From Manis javanica (lineage: Eukaryota > Chordata > Mammalia > Pholidota > Manidae): 64,000 bases of DNA. The position numbers and the translations under genes are program-made. The notes beneath the pieces were generated by a model, which saw only the letters and a list, made by a program, of their open reading frames with translations, was not told the DNA's origin and made no database searches. The stretch spans positions 41,234,001 through 41,298,000 of the forward strand of contig NC_133158.1 in assembly GCF_040802235.1 (NCBI RefSeq). The letters run 5' to 3'. Numbering within the stretch: position 1 is the stretch's first letter; every line of letters starts with the position of its first letter. Positions 20,037 through 33,109 of this stretch are shown here, one piece after another.

Positions 20037-23000
20037 TTCTCCACCGTGCACAGAGCCCTTCATCCACACGGCTGTGTCCTCCAGATGTGCTCTGGGTCGT
20101 CGGCAGCAGTGCCGTCTGCGGTGGGGGGATGTTAGCACCTTGCTGGTCTGTTTCTCACTTTCCTCGACTTGACCTTTTTCCTGCCAATCAACAATCTCGA
20201 CTAAATCACTTTCAAAAAAGACTTATATCATCTTTAAATACATATATCTTTGAAGTCTACAAATTGCCTGCTTTGGGGTTTTTTCCTTCTGAAGCCATAG
20301 TCTTACACAGCGGTGTCCTGGGTGGAGAGCGCCGTGGGTAAGAGGTTCCCTCACAGCCGTTTTGGCACCTGTCCCATGGGGAGCCGTGTGCTGGCCTGAG
20401 ACCCCTTCCACCTGGGCAGCCCACCAGCACTCTGGGAGCCTGTACTGACCATGCCTGGACTCTGTCATCTCCTGGCCTCCATTTCCCCATTAAACGAAAG
20501 GATTTGAGGAAATCTGGTCCTAGAGCATTAGCTTAGATGCCCTTGGACACACTCACATTTTGTTCCCTAGGACAGAGGCGCGCACAGGACAGGCAGCTGT
20601 GGCAACAAAAGTGTGCCTGCGAGAGACCGTGTGGCCTCCTGGCAGGGTTGCACGTGCTCAGAGCTCACCCCCTCCTCCCAACAGCTTGTGTTTTAACAGT
20701 ATGCTTTTAGGTTTCAACAGAGGGCTCCTGCCTGAGTGACATCAGCCAGTCCCTGGACAGTGTGGGGTTGTGTTGATTGGACTGTCCCTGTGTTGCAGGA
20801 GTAAAGATGGTGTTGGAATTGCTGTGTGGCTCCAGGGCCATAGCGGGAAATCCCTGAGCTCCCCTTTGCCTCCCTGGTGTTTTATGCCAGGTGGGCCCAA
20901 GGTCACCACAGGGTCCCTGCAGGAGGAGGGCGGGGCGGTAAGCGCCACAGACGCGACGATGGGAGAGGCTGAGCAAAGAGCGGCCTTGAGCCCAGGAATA
21001 TGGGTGGGCCCAGGAGCCGGGGGGTCCCGGGAGCCAGGGATCCCAGGAGCACGGGGGTCCTGGGAACTGGGGGGGCCAGGGAGCGTGGGTGGGCCTGGGA
21101 GCCGGTGGGGGTCCGCATGGACTCCCGGGCCTCCAGAGGAGCCAGCCTGCTGGCTCACCTGTGTTTAGACTTCTGACCAAGTCTAAGGGTAAACCTACAT
21201 TGCTTTCAGCCCCAAAACGTGTAGAAACATGTTACAGGGGCCCGGAGACACTTCCCCCAGGATCAGGTCTCCTGCCACGAGCACCTCTCTGCCTAGCTCA
21301 GCAGCACCAGGACAGTGGCACTCGGTGGTGAGAGGTGGCATTGGAGGTCAGACAGAAAGCAGGCCCACAGCCCCTCCTTCCCTCTCCTTGCCGTCCTGAC
21401 AGCAGTGAGCCCGGTGAGAAGACCTGCAGGTGCACTTACAAACATGCAGGTGAATCAGCCTGGGCACCACCACCCAGGTGTGCCTCACCACCCAGGTGCA
21501 CAGGAACTGGAGCCCAGGCGGACTGGTGACACTTGCCAGGGAAGCTGGTCCCCAGCCCTGGCAGGGAGGGGCCGGGATAGGGAGCCCCACTGCCGAGAGC
21601 TACGGGCCGACTGCCTGCAGAGCAGAGTGCGGGCCCGAGGGAACTGGACCCCTCTGGCAGGGCAGGGCAGCCCGTCCTGGAGGGTGAGATGCTCAGGATC
21701 CATGCCCATTGCGCCACAGGACTTCATAGAGTTCCTAAGGGGAAGGGTGATGAATCCCTGAGGGGGAGGTCACACTTAAGCACAGTCACCATGAAAATCC
21801 TCACTGTGGGTAACCCAAGGTCACCAGGGCAACAGACACGGCCTTGACAGGACGTCAGGCTTAACCAAAATCCATGTGCACAGTACGTGGGTCTGGTGGA
21901 CACGGGGCCCCCAATGCCCCACCTGGACCCCGAGATGGCCCTGAGAGGCGTCCCAAACTGGAGCTCAGCTCCAAGAAGGCCCCAACCTGCAGCATCAGCA
22001 CCTCAGTCCCCCACTGGTCCAGTTTTGCAATCACTGGCTAGAACTGCAACTAAAGCCCTAGGTTGGGAAGTGTGCAGCTAAAAGAAGTGTGCAAACCACC
22101 GCCACACCCCTCTTGTCCCTCGGGGCTCTGTAGAGCCAGTTAAAGATCGGCTTTCATGTCCTCAGGGGGGAACGTCTAACCCTCCCATCATCGAGCCCGC
22201 CATCCCAGCTACTCTATCACGCACAGGGCTGGCGTCATTCTGTGGGGTTCGCTCCTTCCCCTCCTTGCTCTCTGGGGCCTGAGGACAGGCTCTGCCAGGC
22301 TCATCAGTTCCCTTCCCTGCCCCGGGCACGTCCTCTCCTCATGCCAGGAGCTGGGTCCCAGGTGAGAAAGTAACCAGTGGCTTCCAAACCAGCAGCTCCA
22401 GCAGCGTGACGGAGGCGCCCCGCTTCCCTCCCAAGACCGCCAGGCTCTGTGCCCTCGGATTAGTCATGACTGCTCCCCCTCAGGGCCCACGCCCATCTGG
22501 GGGTGGCTTCTTTCCATCCAGTCTGCCCAGTTCTGCCAGGCCAAGGGCTGACCCTTGTTCTCTGGCTTCAGAGCTGACTGGACAGCGATGCACCAGGACA
22601 GGGAGTAGCCCACGACCTCAGAAGCCTTTCCTACCACGATGGGCCTCCTGCTGCCCGAGACTGGAATTTGCCCGATACTGGCGTGGGGCAGCAGCAGGGA
22701 CAGAGGGAGGGCTGCGGCTGGAGCCTTGTTCACCACCACCAGCTGGAACTGGGCCCCCCCCGTGCTCATGAGCCAGGAATCAGGAAGCGATGCAATCTCC
22801 TGCTCAGGACTCAGCTCTGCTTGGCTTGGTGGGAAAGCTTTTAAAGTGTTTCCTCTGCCAGAATTGAGAATAAAATTCTAAGAACTTTCAGAAACATAAA
22901 GCTAGTATTTCCTGAGTCAGACCTAAGGTCACTCATTAAATTCCATCTTAAACAAATGAACACACTATGGTCCTCATGAGCACAGCCTGTGGTGGAAGGC

Positions 23001-23056
23001 AGCAATGTGGCTGGTAAGACATTGTTTTTCAATCTGTGTCTTTCCACATTGAAAAA
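20037..23056 (+). repeat. Downstream part of duplication unit 1
   Basis: 3' UTR-like and intergenic DNA collinear with 53,500-56,466. It includes an imperfect G-rich minisatellite near 20,990-21,120 whose length differs from the unit 2 copy. No coding exon is recognised. Confidence 0.75.
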
Positions 23057-24079
23057 AGAACACTTGATAGGATTAAAGATGGCAATGTGACAGGTGAGAC
23101 AGAAACCTCCTCTCCAAACCACATATAATATGAAAATATACTTAACACAACTAATCCTGAAAGAGCAACAGGAAAGAAGGCTGCACCAGACTGCACACAC
23201 CTGGAGGAAAGAAGAGACCTCACAGAACAGGGTAACTTACGAAGCCGTGACCCGGCAGGACCCAAAACCATCCCCCACCCAAACTCACCAGTGGGAGGAA
23301 GAAAAACGGAGCAGGGAGGGAGTGGAGGCCTGGGACTACTGAACACCCAGCCCTGGAGATCTGCTCTGGGGGCACCAACCTACATTGCATGGTGCTATGC
23401 TGATTAGTGGGGTTGGAAAGCTAAGAAAGGTGGAATACCTAGAGAGACAGAAATTCCAGTTGCTTATGGAAAACAGGGATTCATATCTGGCTGATCTGGG
23501 TGGGCCCTAAAAGGGAGAGGGCTGCTAAAGGGGCAAGGCTTGCACAGAGCTTACTGCTCAGGAGAAACGACAAGTAGACAAAATTGTCCAGGTGCACTCT
23601 GCCCAGCAGGTTCGGAACTTTCACGATCTTCAGGTGCTCCATCACCCTGGATGGCTACACAGTCAAGGCCTCCAACCATGATATGCAGCCTGCTGCACCT
23701 TCCTTCCAGCCAGCCCACACCTGGACGCAAACTGGCAAACCCTGCCCTGGCATCAGGCCAGCCAGAGGGAAGCCCTGACTACAGCAGCTACAAATGCAAA
23801 TCACAGAAGCTTACACCTGTCTGGTTGACCCACTGGTTCTGGCAGTGGAGACAGGCATAGCAGCCAGGAAGCAGAAAACAGCTTTTTCCTGCCCCCAGGC
23901 ACAAGCACCACTCTGCTGTGACCCCCAACATCGCTCAAGGGGCTGAGCACCTCCAGAGAGTAGAGCCTCTGTGCACTAAAGGGTACCACATACAAATATG
24001 AAACATCAAAGGAACCTGGTTCAAAGCAAAATCTCAACACCAGAAAAAGGATCGAGTTAGACTGAACTAATTAATCTAC

Positions 24080-24750
24080 ATGAAAGAGAGTTCAAAATAA
24101 AAATCATAAACCTGCTTGTGGAGGTATAGAAAAATATTCAAGAACTCAGGAATGAATTTAGGATGGAGATCCAATCATTGACGAACACAATGCAATATAT
24201 TGAAAGCACATTATGTACACTGGAGGAGACAATAAATTAAATAGAAATTAGAGGAGGAATACAAAGAAGCTGAAGCACAGAGAGAAAAACAGGATCTCTA
24301 GGAATGAAAGAATACTGACAGAACTGTGTGACCAATCCAAATGGAACAATATTCATATTATAGGGGTACCAGAAGAAGAAAAGAGAGAAAAAGGGAAAGA
24401 AAGTGTGTTTGAGGAAGTAATTGCTGAAAATGTCCCCAATCCGGGGAAAGAGATAGTCTCTCAGGCAATGGAGGTGCACAGATCTCCCAACAGAAGGGAC
24501 CCAATGAGGACAACAACAAGACATATAATAATTAAAATGGCAAAGATCAACAATAAGGAAAGACTATTAAAAGCAGCCAGAGAGAGAAATAAGATCACAT
24601 ACAAAGGAAAGCCCATCAGGCTACCATCAGACTTCTTAGCAGAAACCTTACAGGCCAGAAGGAAGTGGTATGAGATATTTAATGCAATGAAGCAGAAGGG
24701 CCTAGAACCAAGAATACTCTATCTGGCAAGATTATCATTTAAATATTAAT
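24080..24750 (+). pseudogene. L1 no. 1 ORF1 remnant
   Basis: Degenerate ORF1p RNA-binding protein remnant. The open part (24,405-24,750) covers the RRM to C-terminal domain, with GLEPRILYLARLSFKY at its end. The amino-terminal coiled-coil part is broken by stops and lacks a usable start. Confidence 0.85.
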
Positions 24751-25075
24751 GAGGGATTAAACAATTTCCAAATAAGCAAAAGCTGAGAGAATTTACCTCC
24801 CACAAACCATTTCTACAGTGTATTTTGGAGGGACTGCTATAGATGGAAGTGTTCCTAAGGTTGAATAGCTGTCACCAGAGGTAATAAAAAGGGATAGACA
24901 AAGAGTACAGAATATGATACCTAAAATATAAAGAATGGAGGAGGAAGAAAGGAGGGAAGGAAAAAAGAACCTTTAGATTGTGTTTGTAACAGCATACTAA
25001 GTGAGTTAAGTTAGACTCTTAGATAGTAAGGAAGTTACCCTTGAACCTTTGATAACCACGAATCTAAAGCCTGCA

Positions 25076-26860
25076 ATGGCAATAAGTACATACCTATCAA
25101 TAATCACCCTAAATGTAAAGGATCTGAATGCACATATGGTCAAAAGACAGAGTCACTGAATGGACAAAAAACAAGACCCAACTATATGCTGCCTACAAGA
25201 GACTCACTCCAAACCCAAAGACATACACAGACTGAAAGTGAAGGGATGGAAAAAGATATTTCATGCAACTAATAGGGAGAAAAAAGCAGGTGTTGCAGTA
25301 CTTGAATAAGACAAAATAGACTTTAAAACAAAGTCACAAGGGACAAAGATGGACATTACATAATGATAAAGGGCTCAGTCCAACAAGAGAATATAACCAT
25401 TATAAACATCTATGCACCCAACACAGGAACACCTACATATGTGAAAAAAATACTAACAGAATTAAAAGGGGAAATAGAATGCAATGAATTCATTCTAGGA
25501 AACTTCAACACTCCACTCACTCCAAAGGACAGATCAACCAGACAGAAAATAAATAAGGAGACAGAGGCACTGAACAACACTTTAGAACAGATGGACCTAA
25601 CAGACATCTACAGAACTCTACACCCAAAAGCAGCAGGATACACATTCTTCTCAAGTGCACATGAAATATTTTCAAGAATAGACCATATACTAGGTCACAA
25701 AAAGAGCCTCAGAAAATTCAAAAAGATTGAAATTGTACCATCCAGCTTTTCAGACCACAAAGCTATGAAATCAGAAATAAATTATGCAAAGAAAATGAAA
25801 AATCCCACAAACACATAGAGGCTTAACAACATGCTCCTAAATAACCAATGGATCAATTCCCAAATAAAAAGAGAGATCAAGCAATATATGGAGACAAATG
25901 ACAACAATAATTCAACACTGCAAAATCTGTGGGATGCAGTGAAGGCCTTACTAAGAGGGAAGTATATTGCAATACAGGCCTACCTCAGGAAAGAAGAACA
26001 ATCCCATATGAACAGTCTAAACTCACAGTTAATGAAACTAGAAAAACAAGAACAAATTTGAGAACCAAAGTCAGCAGAAGGGGGGACATAATAAAGATCA
26101 GAGAAGAAATAAATAAAATCTAGAAGAACAAAACAATAGAAAGAATCAATGAAAGCAGGAGCTGGTTCTGCAAGAAAATAAACAAAATAGATAAACCCTT
26201 AGCCAGACTTATCAAGAAAAAAAAATAGTCTACTCACATAAACAGAATTAGAAATAAGAAAGACAAAATCACTACGGAAACCACAGAAATACAAAGAATT
26301 ATTAGAGAACACTATGAAAAATTATATGCTAACAAACTGGATAACCTAGAAGAAATGGACAACTCTCTAGAAAAATACCTTCCAAGGCTGATCGAGAAAG
26401 AAACAGAAAATCTGAACATACCAATTACCAGCAACAAAATTGAGATGTTAATCAAAAACCTACCTAAGAACAAAATGCCTAGACCAGGTGGCTTCACTGC
26501 TGAATTTTATCAAACATTCAGTGAAGACCGAAGACCTAGTACCCATCCTCCTTAAAGTTTTCCAAAGAGTAGAAGAAGAGGGAATACTTCCAAACTCATT
26601 CTATGAGGCCAGCATCACTCTAATACCAAAACCAGGCAAAGAAAATTACACACAAAAAAAGAATTACAGACCAATATCCCTAATGAACATAGTTGCAAAG
26701 TTACTCAACAAAATATTAGCAAACCAAATTTAAAAATACATCAGAAAGATCATCCATCATGATCAAGTAGGATTTCCAGGGATGCAAGGATTGTACAACA
26801 TTCGAAAATCCAACATCATCCACCACATCAACAAAAAGAAGGACAAAAACCACATGATCA
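25076..26860 (+). pseudogene. L1 no. 1 ORF2 remnant (endonuclease and start of RT)
   Basis: The endonuclease domain is recognisable from INIYAPNTGTPTY, ILGNFNTPLTP and SSFSDHKAM; the equivalent catalytic motif in L1 no. 2 reads LGDFNTPLTP, so here Asp has changed to Asn. RT amino-terminal sequence follows ([33 protein letters not shown]) before the truncation. Many stops and frame changes make it non-functional. Confidence 0.88.
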
Positions 26861-27950
26861 GAGGCGGAGCCAAGATGGCAGTATGAGTAGTTCAGTGGAA
26901 ATCTCCTCCCAAAAACATATATATTTATGAAAACACAATAAATACAACTATTCCTAAAAGAGACACCAGTGGATACAGTACAACAGCCAGGCTACATCTA
27001 CATATGTGAGAACTCAACATCACACGAAGGGGGTAAGATACAAGCTGCAGCCTGGTGGGACCCGAACGCCCTCCCACCCCAGAACCCGGCAGGAAGAAAG
27101 GAGTAGGAATGGGGAGGGAGTGAAAGCCCAGGACTGCTAAACAACCAGCTCTAGAAATACTCATCCAGAGCGCAGACACACGGTGCACGGGGTGCTGGAT
27201 ATTAGAGAAACGGAAAAGCAAAACCTGCGGGCAGGTCCCCACAACCAGCAGCCGTGAGACAAAAGAAAAGTGAGTGCTTTTTGCAAGTCTTAAAGAGAAA
27301 GGGACCCCACAGCTGGACAAAGTCATCCTGGCACACTTAGCTAGCAGCTGGGAATCCCGGGGAGCTTTAGGTGCCCTAACCCCCTGGGCAGCAGTGCAGC
27401 TCTGAAGCCCCTTACAGCAATAAGCAGCCTGCCAGTCGTTCCCCCAACTGGCGCAGACCCCGACACACCAGCCCAGTAATGGGAGAGCGGTAGTGCAAGC
27501 CGGGGGCGACGGCGCCAGAGGGGACTGGGAATGGCCCGCGAACACCAGCAATGCCAGAGTGGACCAGGAGCAGCCCGCAGCAGCCAGCAGTGGTGGTGGA
27601 GGAGCAACCCAGGAGCAGCTGCGCCCCCAGCAGACGCCTGGAATCCCAGCCCGACACACAGTCGCCTGGGCCAGACCCAAAGGCCGCCGCTGGCACACAG
27701 CTGCCCGACAGGGGTGCTGCTTTCATGGGGGAGAGCACCCGGCATGACTGCCACTCCCCACGGGGCTCTGCACTACTCTGATGGAGACCCTACCCACAGC
27801 AGCTTAGGGGACTACTAACCTGGTGGCTGCTCCAGGAGTGCGGGTAACCAACACAGGCAGTGGAGAAGGGCAAGGCACCCAGCAAGCAGGAAAGTACTTT
27901 CTTCTCCCAGCTGACACACCCAAAACCTGCCTTCAGCCACTGCTATCACC
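26861..27950 (+). promoter_or_regulatory. L1 no. 2 5' UTR with internal promoter region
   Basis: Roughly 1.1 kb, GC-rich in its second half (27.45-27.76 kb), preceding ORF1. In L1 elements this region holds the internal sense promoter. Long open frames on both strands here are composition artefacts. Confidence 0.75.
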
Positions 27951-28721
27951 ATGAAAAGGCAGAAGAATTTAGTACAGTACAAAATAGTCCAGACAACCCC
28001 TGAGAGAGGACCTGCGGAGATAGACCTAAACAGTCTCCCTGAAAAAGAATTCAAAATAAAAATCATGAACATTCTGCTGGATCTGCAGAGAGATATGCAA
28101 GAGCTAAAGGAGCAAGTACAGAGGGAGACTACAGAAATAAACCAATCTCTGGAAGGACTTAAAAGCAGAATGGACAGGATGCAAGAGGCCATTAATGGAC
28201 TAGAAACCAGAGAACAGGAACGCATAGAAGCTGACACAGAGAGAGATAAAAGGGTCTCCAGAAATGAAACAATATTAAGAGAACTGTGTGACCAATCCAA
28301 AAGGAACAATATCCGCATTATAGGGGTACCAGAGGAAGAAGAGAGAGAAAAAGGGATAGAAGGTATCTTTGAAGAAATAATTGCAGAAAACTTCCCCAAA
28401 CTGGGGAAGGAAATAGTCGCTCAGACCACAGAAGCACACAGAAATTCCAACAGAAGAGAACCAGAGGACAACACCAAGATACATAATAATTAAAATGGCA
28501 AAGATCAAGGACAAGGAAAGAGTATTAAAGGCAGCCAGAGAGAGAAGAAAGGTCACCTATAAAGGAAAACCCATCAGGCTATCATCAGACTTCTCAACAG
28601 AAACCTCACAGGCCAGAAGAGAATGGCATAATATATTTAATGCAATGAAACAGAAGGGCCTTGAACCAAGGATACTGTATCCAGCACGATTATCATTTAA
28701 ATATGAAGGAGGGAATTAAAC
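27951..28721 (+). pseudogene. L1 no. 2 ORF1 (one frameshift)
   Basis: The ATG at 27,951 opens a frame encoding MKRQKNLVQYKIVQTTPERG and a long charged coiled-coil. The RRM part contains CDQSKRNNIRIIGVPEEEER. The frame is lost near 28,490 and resumes in the next frame with MAKIKDKERVLKAARERRK, ending KYEGGN. ORF1p normally binds L1 RNA as a trimer. A small indel makes this copy defective. Confidence 0.88.
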
Positions 28722-28997
28722 AATTCCCAGACAAGCAAAAGTTGAGGGAATTTGCCTCCCACAAACCACCTCTACAGGGTATCCTAGAGGGACTGCTCTA
28801 GATGGGAGCACTCCTAAAAAGAGCACAGAACAAAACACCCAACATATGAAGAATGGAGGAGAAGGAATAATAAGGGAGAGAAATAAAGAATCATCAGACA
28901 GTGTATATAATAGCTCAATAAGTGAGTTAAATTAGACAGTAAGATAGTAAAGATGCTAACCTTGAACCTTTGGTAACCACAAACTTAAAGCCTGCAA

Positions 28998-31900
28998 TGG
29001 CAATAAGTACATATCTTTCAATAATCACCCTAAATGTAAATGGACTGAATGCACCAATCAAAAGACACAGAGTAATAGAATGGATAAAGAAGCAAGACCC
29101 ATCTATATGCTGCTTACAAGAGACCCACCTCAAACACAAAGACATGCACAGATTAAAGTCAAGGGATGGAAAAAGATACTTCATGCAAACAACAGGGAGA
29201 AAAAAGCAGGTGTTGCAGTACTAGTATCAGAAAAAATAGACTTCAAAACAAAGAAAGTAACAAGAGATAAAGAAGGACATTATATAATGATAAAGGGCTC
29301 AGTCCAACAAGAGGATATAACCATTCTAAATATATATGCACCCAATACAGGAGCACCAACATATGTGAAACAAATACTAACAGATTTAAAGGAGGAAATA
29401 GAATGCAATGCATTCATTTTGGGAGACTTTAACACACCACTCACTCCAAAGGACAGATTCACCAGACAGAAAATAAGTAAGGACACAGAGGCACTGAACA
29501 ACACACTAGAACAGATGGACCTAAAAGACATCTATAGAACGCTACATCCAAAAGCAACAGGATACACATTATTCTCAAGTCCACATTGAACATTCTCCAG
29601 AATAGACCACATACTAGGCCACAAAAAGAGCCTCAATAAATTCCAGAAGACTGAAATCCTACCAACCAACTTTTCAGACCACAAAGGCATAAAACTAGAA
29701 ATAAATTGTACAAAGAAAGCAAAAAGGCCCACAAACACATGGAGGCTTAACAACATGCCCCTAAAAAATCAATGGATCAACAACCAAATTAAAATGGAGA
29801 TCCAACAATATATGGAAACAAATGACAACAACACAAAGCCCCAACTTCTGTGGGACGCAGTGAAAGCAGTCTTAAGGAGGAAAGTATATAGCAATCCAGG
29901 CATATTTAAAGGAAGAACAATCCCAAATGAATAGTCTAATGTCACAATTACTGAAATTGGAAAAGGAAGAACAAATGAGGCCTAAGGTCAGCGGAAGGAG
30001 GGACATAATAAAGATCAGAGAAAAAATAAATAAAATTGAGAAGAATAAAACAATAGAAAAAATCAATGAAACCATGAGCTGGTTCTTCGAGAAAATAAAC
30101 AAAATAGATAAGCCTCTAGCCAGACTTATTAAGAGAAAACGAGAGTCAACACACATCAACAGAATCAGAAATGAGAAAGGAAAAATCACGATGGACCCCA
30201 CAGAAATACAAAGAAATATTAAAGAGTACTATGAAAACCTATATGCTAACAAGCTGGGAAACCTAGGAGAAATGGACAACTTCCTAGAAAAATACAACCT
30301 TCCAAGACTGACCCAGAAAGAAATAGAAAATCTAAACAGACCAATTACCAGCAACGAAATTGAAGCGGTTATCAAAAAACTACCCAAGAACAAAACCCCT
30401 GGGCCAGAAGGATTTACCTTGGAATTTTATCATACATACAGAGAAGACATAATACCCATCCTCCTTGAAGTTTTCCAAAAAATAGAAGAGGAGGGAATAC
30501 TCCCAAACTCATTCTATGAAGCCAACATCACCCTAATACCAAAACCAGGCAAACACCCCACCAAAAAAAAAAACTACAGACCAATATCCCTGATGAATGT
30601 AGATGCAAAAATACTCAACAAGATATTAGCAAACCGAATTAAAAAATACATCAAGAGGATCATACACCATGACCAAGTAGATTCATCCTGGGGAGCAAGG
30701 ATGGTACAACATTCGAAAATCATCATCATTCACCACATCAACAAAAAGGACAAAAACAACATGATCATCTCCATAGATGCTGAAAAAGCATTTGACAAAA
30801 TTCAACATCCATTCATGATAAAAACTCTCAACAAAATGGGTATAGAGGTCAAGTACCACAACATTATAAAGGCCATATATGATAAACCCACAGCTAACAT
30901 CATACTGAACAGCGAGAGGCTGAAAGCTTTTCCTCTGAGATCGGGAACAAGACAGGGATGCCCACTCTCCACACTGTTATTCAACATAGTACTGGAGGTC
31001 CTAGCCATGGCAATCAGACAAAACAAAGAAATACAAGGAATCCAGATTGGTGAAGAAGAAGTTAAACTGTCACTATTTGCAGATGACATGATATTGCACA
31101 TAAAAAACCCTAAAGACTCCACTCCAAAACTACTAGAACTAATATCAGAATTCAGCAAAGTTGCAGGATACAAAATTAACACACAGAAATCTGTGGCTTT
31201 CCTATACACTAACAATGAACTAATAGAAAGAGAAATCAGGAAAACAATTCCATTTACAATAGCATCAAAAAGAATAAAATACCTAGGAATAAACCTAACC
31301 AAGGAAGTAAAAGACCTATACCCTGAAAACTACAAGACACTCTTAAGAGAAATTAAAGAGGACACTAACAAATGGAAACTCATCCCATGCTCCTGGCTAG
31401 GAAGAATTAATATCATCAAAATGGCCATCCTGCCAAAGCAATATACAGATTCGATGCAATTCCTATCAAAATACCAACAGCATTCTTCAACCATCTAGAG
31501 AAAACTGTTCTAAAATTTATATGGAATCACAAATGACCCCAAATAGCCAAAGCAATCCTGAGAAGGAACAATAAAGCTGAGGGTATTATGTTCCCCAACT
31601 TTAAGCTCTACTACAAATCCATAGTAATCAAGACAGTTTGGTACTGGCACAAGAACAGACCCATAGACTAATGGAATGGACTAGAGAGCCCTGATATAAA
31701 CCCAACCATATATGGTCAATTAAAATACGATAAAGGAGCCATGGACATACAATGGGGAAATGACAGTCTTTTCAACAGATGGTGCTAGTGAAACTGGACA
31801 GCTACATGTAAGAGAATGAAACTGGGTCACTGTCTAACCCCATACATAAAAATAAATTCAAAATGGATCAAAGACCTGAATGTAAGTCATGAAACCATAA

Positions 31901-32390
31901 AACTCTCAGAAAAAATCATAGGCAAACATCTACTGAATATAAGCATGAACAACTTCCTCCTGAATGCATCTCTTCGAGCAAAGGAAACAAAAGCAAAAAT
32001 GAACTCATAGGACTACATCAAACTAAAAAGTTTCTGTATGGCAAAGGACACCATCAACAGAACAAAAAGGCATCCTACAGTATGGGAGAATATATTTATA
32101 AATGACATATCTGACAAGGGGTTAACATCCAAAATATATAAAAGCCTTACACGGCTCAACACCCAAAAAGCAAATAACCCGATTAACAAATGGGGAGAGG
32201 ATATGAAGAGACAGTTCTCCAAAGAAGAAATTCAGATGGCCAACAGGCACATGAAAAGATGCTCCACATCACTAATCATCAGGGAAATGCAAATTAAAAC
32301 CACAGTGAGATATCACCTCACACCAGTAAGGATGGCCAGCATCGAAAAGACTACAAACAACAAATGCTGGTGAGGATGCAGAGAAAGGGG
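28998..32390 (+). pseudogene. L1 no. 2 ORF2, 5' part (endonuclease and RT)
   Basis: Starts ATGGCAATAAGTACATATCT. Endonuclease motifs include LNVNGLNAPIKRHR, LQETHLK, LGDFNTPLTP and FSDHKGIK. The frame shifts near 29,200, there is a TGA at 29,587 and another shift near 29,880. A 523-codon open stretch (29,927-31,498) then covers most of the RT, including [20 protein letters not shown] and the catalytic LFADDMIL. Further breaks follow. The sequence is cut at 32,561 by the provirus. ORF2p normally supplies target-site nicking and reverse transcription. Confidence 0.9.
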
Positions 32391-32555
32391 AACCCTCCTA
32401 CACTACTGGTAGGAATGTAAGCTAGTTCAACCATTGTGGAGAGCAATATGGAGGTCCCTCAAAAAACTAAAAATAGAAATACCATTTGACCGTGGAATTC
32501 CACTCCTTGGAATTTATCCAAAGAATACAACTTCTCAGATTCAAAAAGACATATG

Positions 32556-32561
32556 CACCCC
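32556..32561. repeat. Target-site duplication CACCCC, left
   Basis: CACCCC directly before the 5' LTR matches CACCCC at 46,153-46,158 directly after the 3' LTR. A 6-bp duplication is typical of betaretroviral integrases. The L1 sequence is continuous if everything between is removed. Confidence 0.93.
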
Positions 32562-32947
32562 TGTGGGAATTTATATGGAATTTATATATAAAGGATAAAA
32601 ATCATATGTATAAGCACTTTTGCCTTGATGGTTTGTTTATGGTTCATGATTGTAGTCAAGACAGAAACAGTAGCCAAGACAGAAAGATTTTCTGTATTCG
32701 TTCACCATGATGATTTGTTCCTTATTCTTCAGAAGGTGAAACTGTTAAGAGTTGGGCTTGATTAATAATTGTGCATGGAAACCCCAATATTGTTAACAAC
32801 CATTTCATCAATAAATATGAGAGATGCCTTCTCAGCATGACTTTTGCGCCATCACGCCTTGAGTTCCCTGGCTGGTCCTCAGGTCTTTGAAGAACAATCG
32901 TGTCTCTTCCCTCATCTGCGGGTCAGAGACAGGGAAGGGACCCGACA
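32562..32947 (+). repeat. 5' LTR of the betaretrovirus-like provirus
   Basis: 386 bp, TGTGGGAATT to GGGACCCGACA (TG...CA ends). It holds a TATATAAA box near 32,583 and an AATAAA signal near 32,811. The matching 3' LTR is at 45,765-46,152. Confidence 0.94.
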
Positions 32948-32949
32948 AG

Positions 32950-32967
32950 TGGCGCCCGAACAGGGAC
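32950..32967 (+). other. Primer-binding site, tRNA-Lys
   Basis: TGGCGCCCGAACAGGGAC begins two bases after the LTR and is the classic 18-base complement of tRNA-Lys3, as used by MMTV-like betaretroviruses and lentiviruses. Confidence 0.96.
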
Positions 32968-33109
32968 CTGAAAGACGTCAAAACTTAGGGCGGAGAACCT
33001 CCGCTGGGCGGCACTTGCAATTCATAGGCAGGGAAAGCACCGAATATCATCGATCCGGTAAGATTCCTGGGAAAGTGCGAGTAGGGAACAGGATCGAGAT
33101 GTCAGAGAC

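Larger units (their letters stand above)
10390..23056 (+). repeat. Segmental duplication unit 1 (CSTB region)
   Basis: The left edge (GAAGATATCCCATATGCAGG) aligns with about 46,805. The right edge (TTTCCACATTGA) aligns with 56,454-56,465, where homology stops in both copies. From about 17,155 to 23,056 the two units are roughly 95-96% identical by eye and collinear. Upstream of that the match is patchy: 10,390-10,800 pairs with 46,800-47,205, and 14,940-16,150 pairs with 48,050-50,150. Unit 1 also carries extra internal copies of the upstream block. Confidence 0.9.
23057..26860 (+). mobile_element. L1 element no. 1, 3'-truncated and degenerate
   Basis: Sense-oriented L1 retrotransposon that begins abruptly where duplication homology ends. 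It has L1 5' UTR-like sequence (23.06-24.05 kb), ORF1 remains (24.08-24.75 kb, including IKMAKINNKERLLKAARERN), an inter-ORF spacer, and ORF2 from the ATGGCAATAAGTACATACCT start near 25,076. The endonuclease and early reverse transcriptase have many stops and shifts. It breaks off after ACCACATGATCA at about 26,860, in the middle of the RT region, where a second L1 begins. The remaining RT, C-terminal region, 3' UTR and poly(A) are absent. Confidence 0.93.

Noticed and set aside
26925-27754. 257- and 137-codon minus-strand open frames
   Set aside because: They lie in the GC-rich L1 5' UTR and are antisense composition artefacts.
30802-31302. 166-codon minus-strand open frame
   Set aside because: Antisense shadow of the L1 reverse transcriptase.
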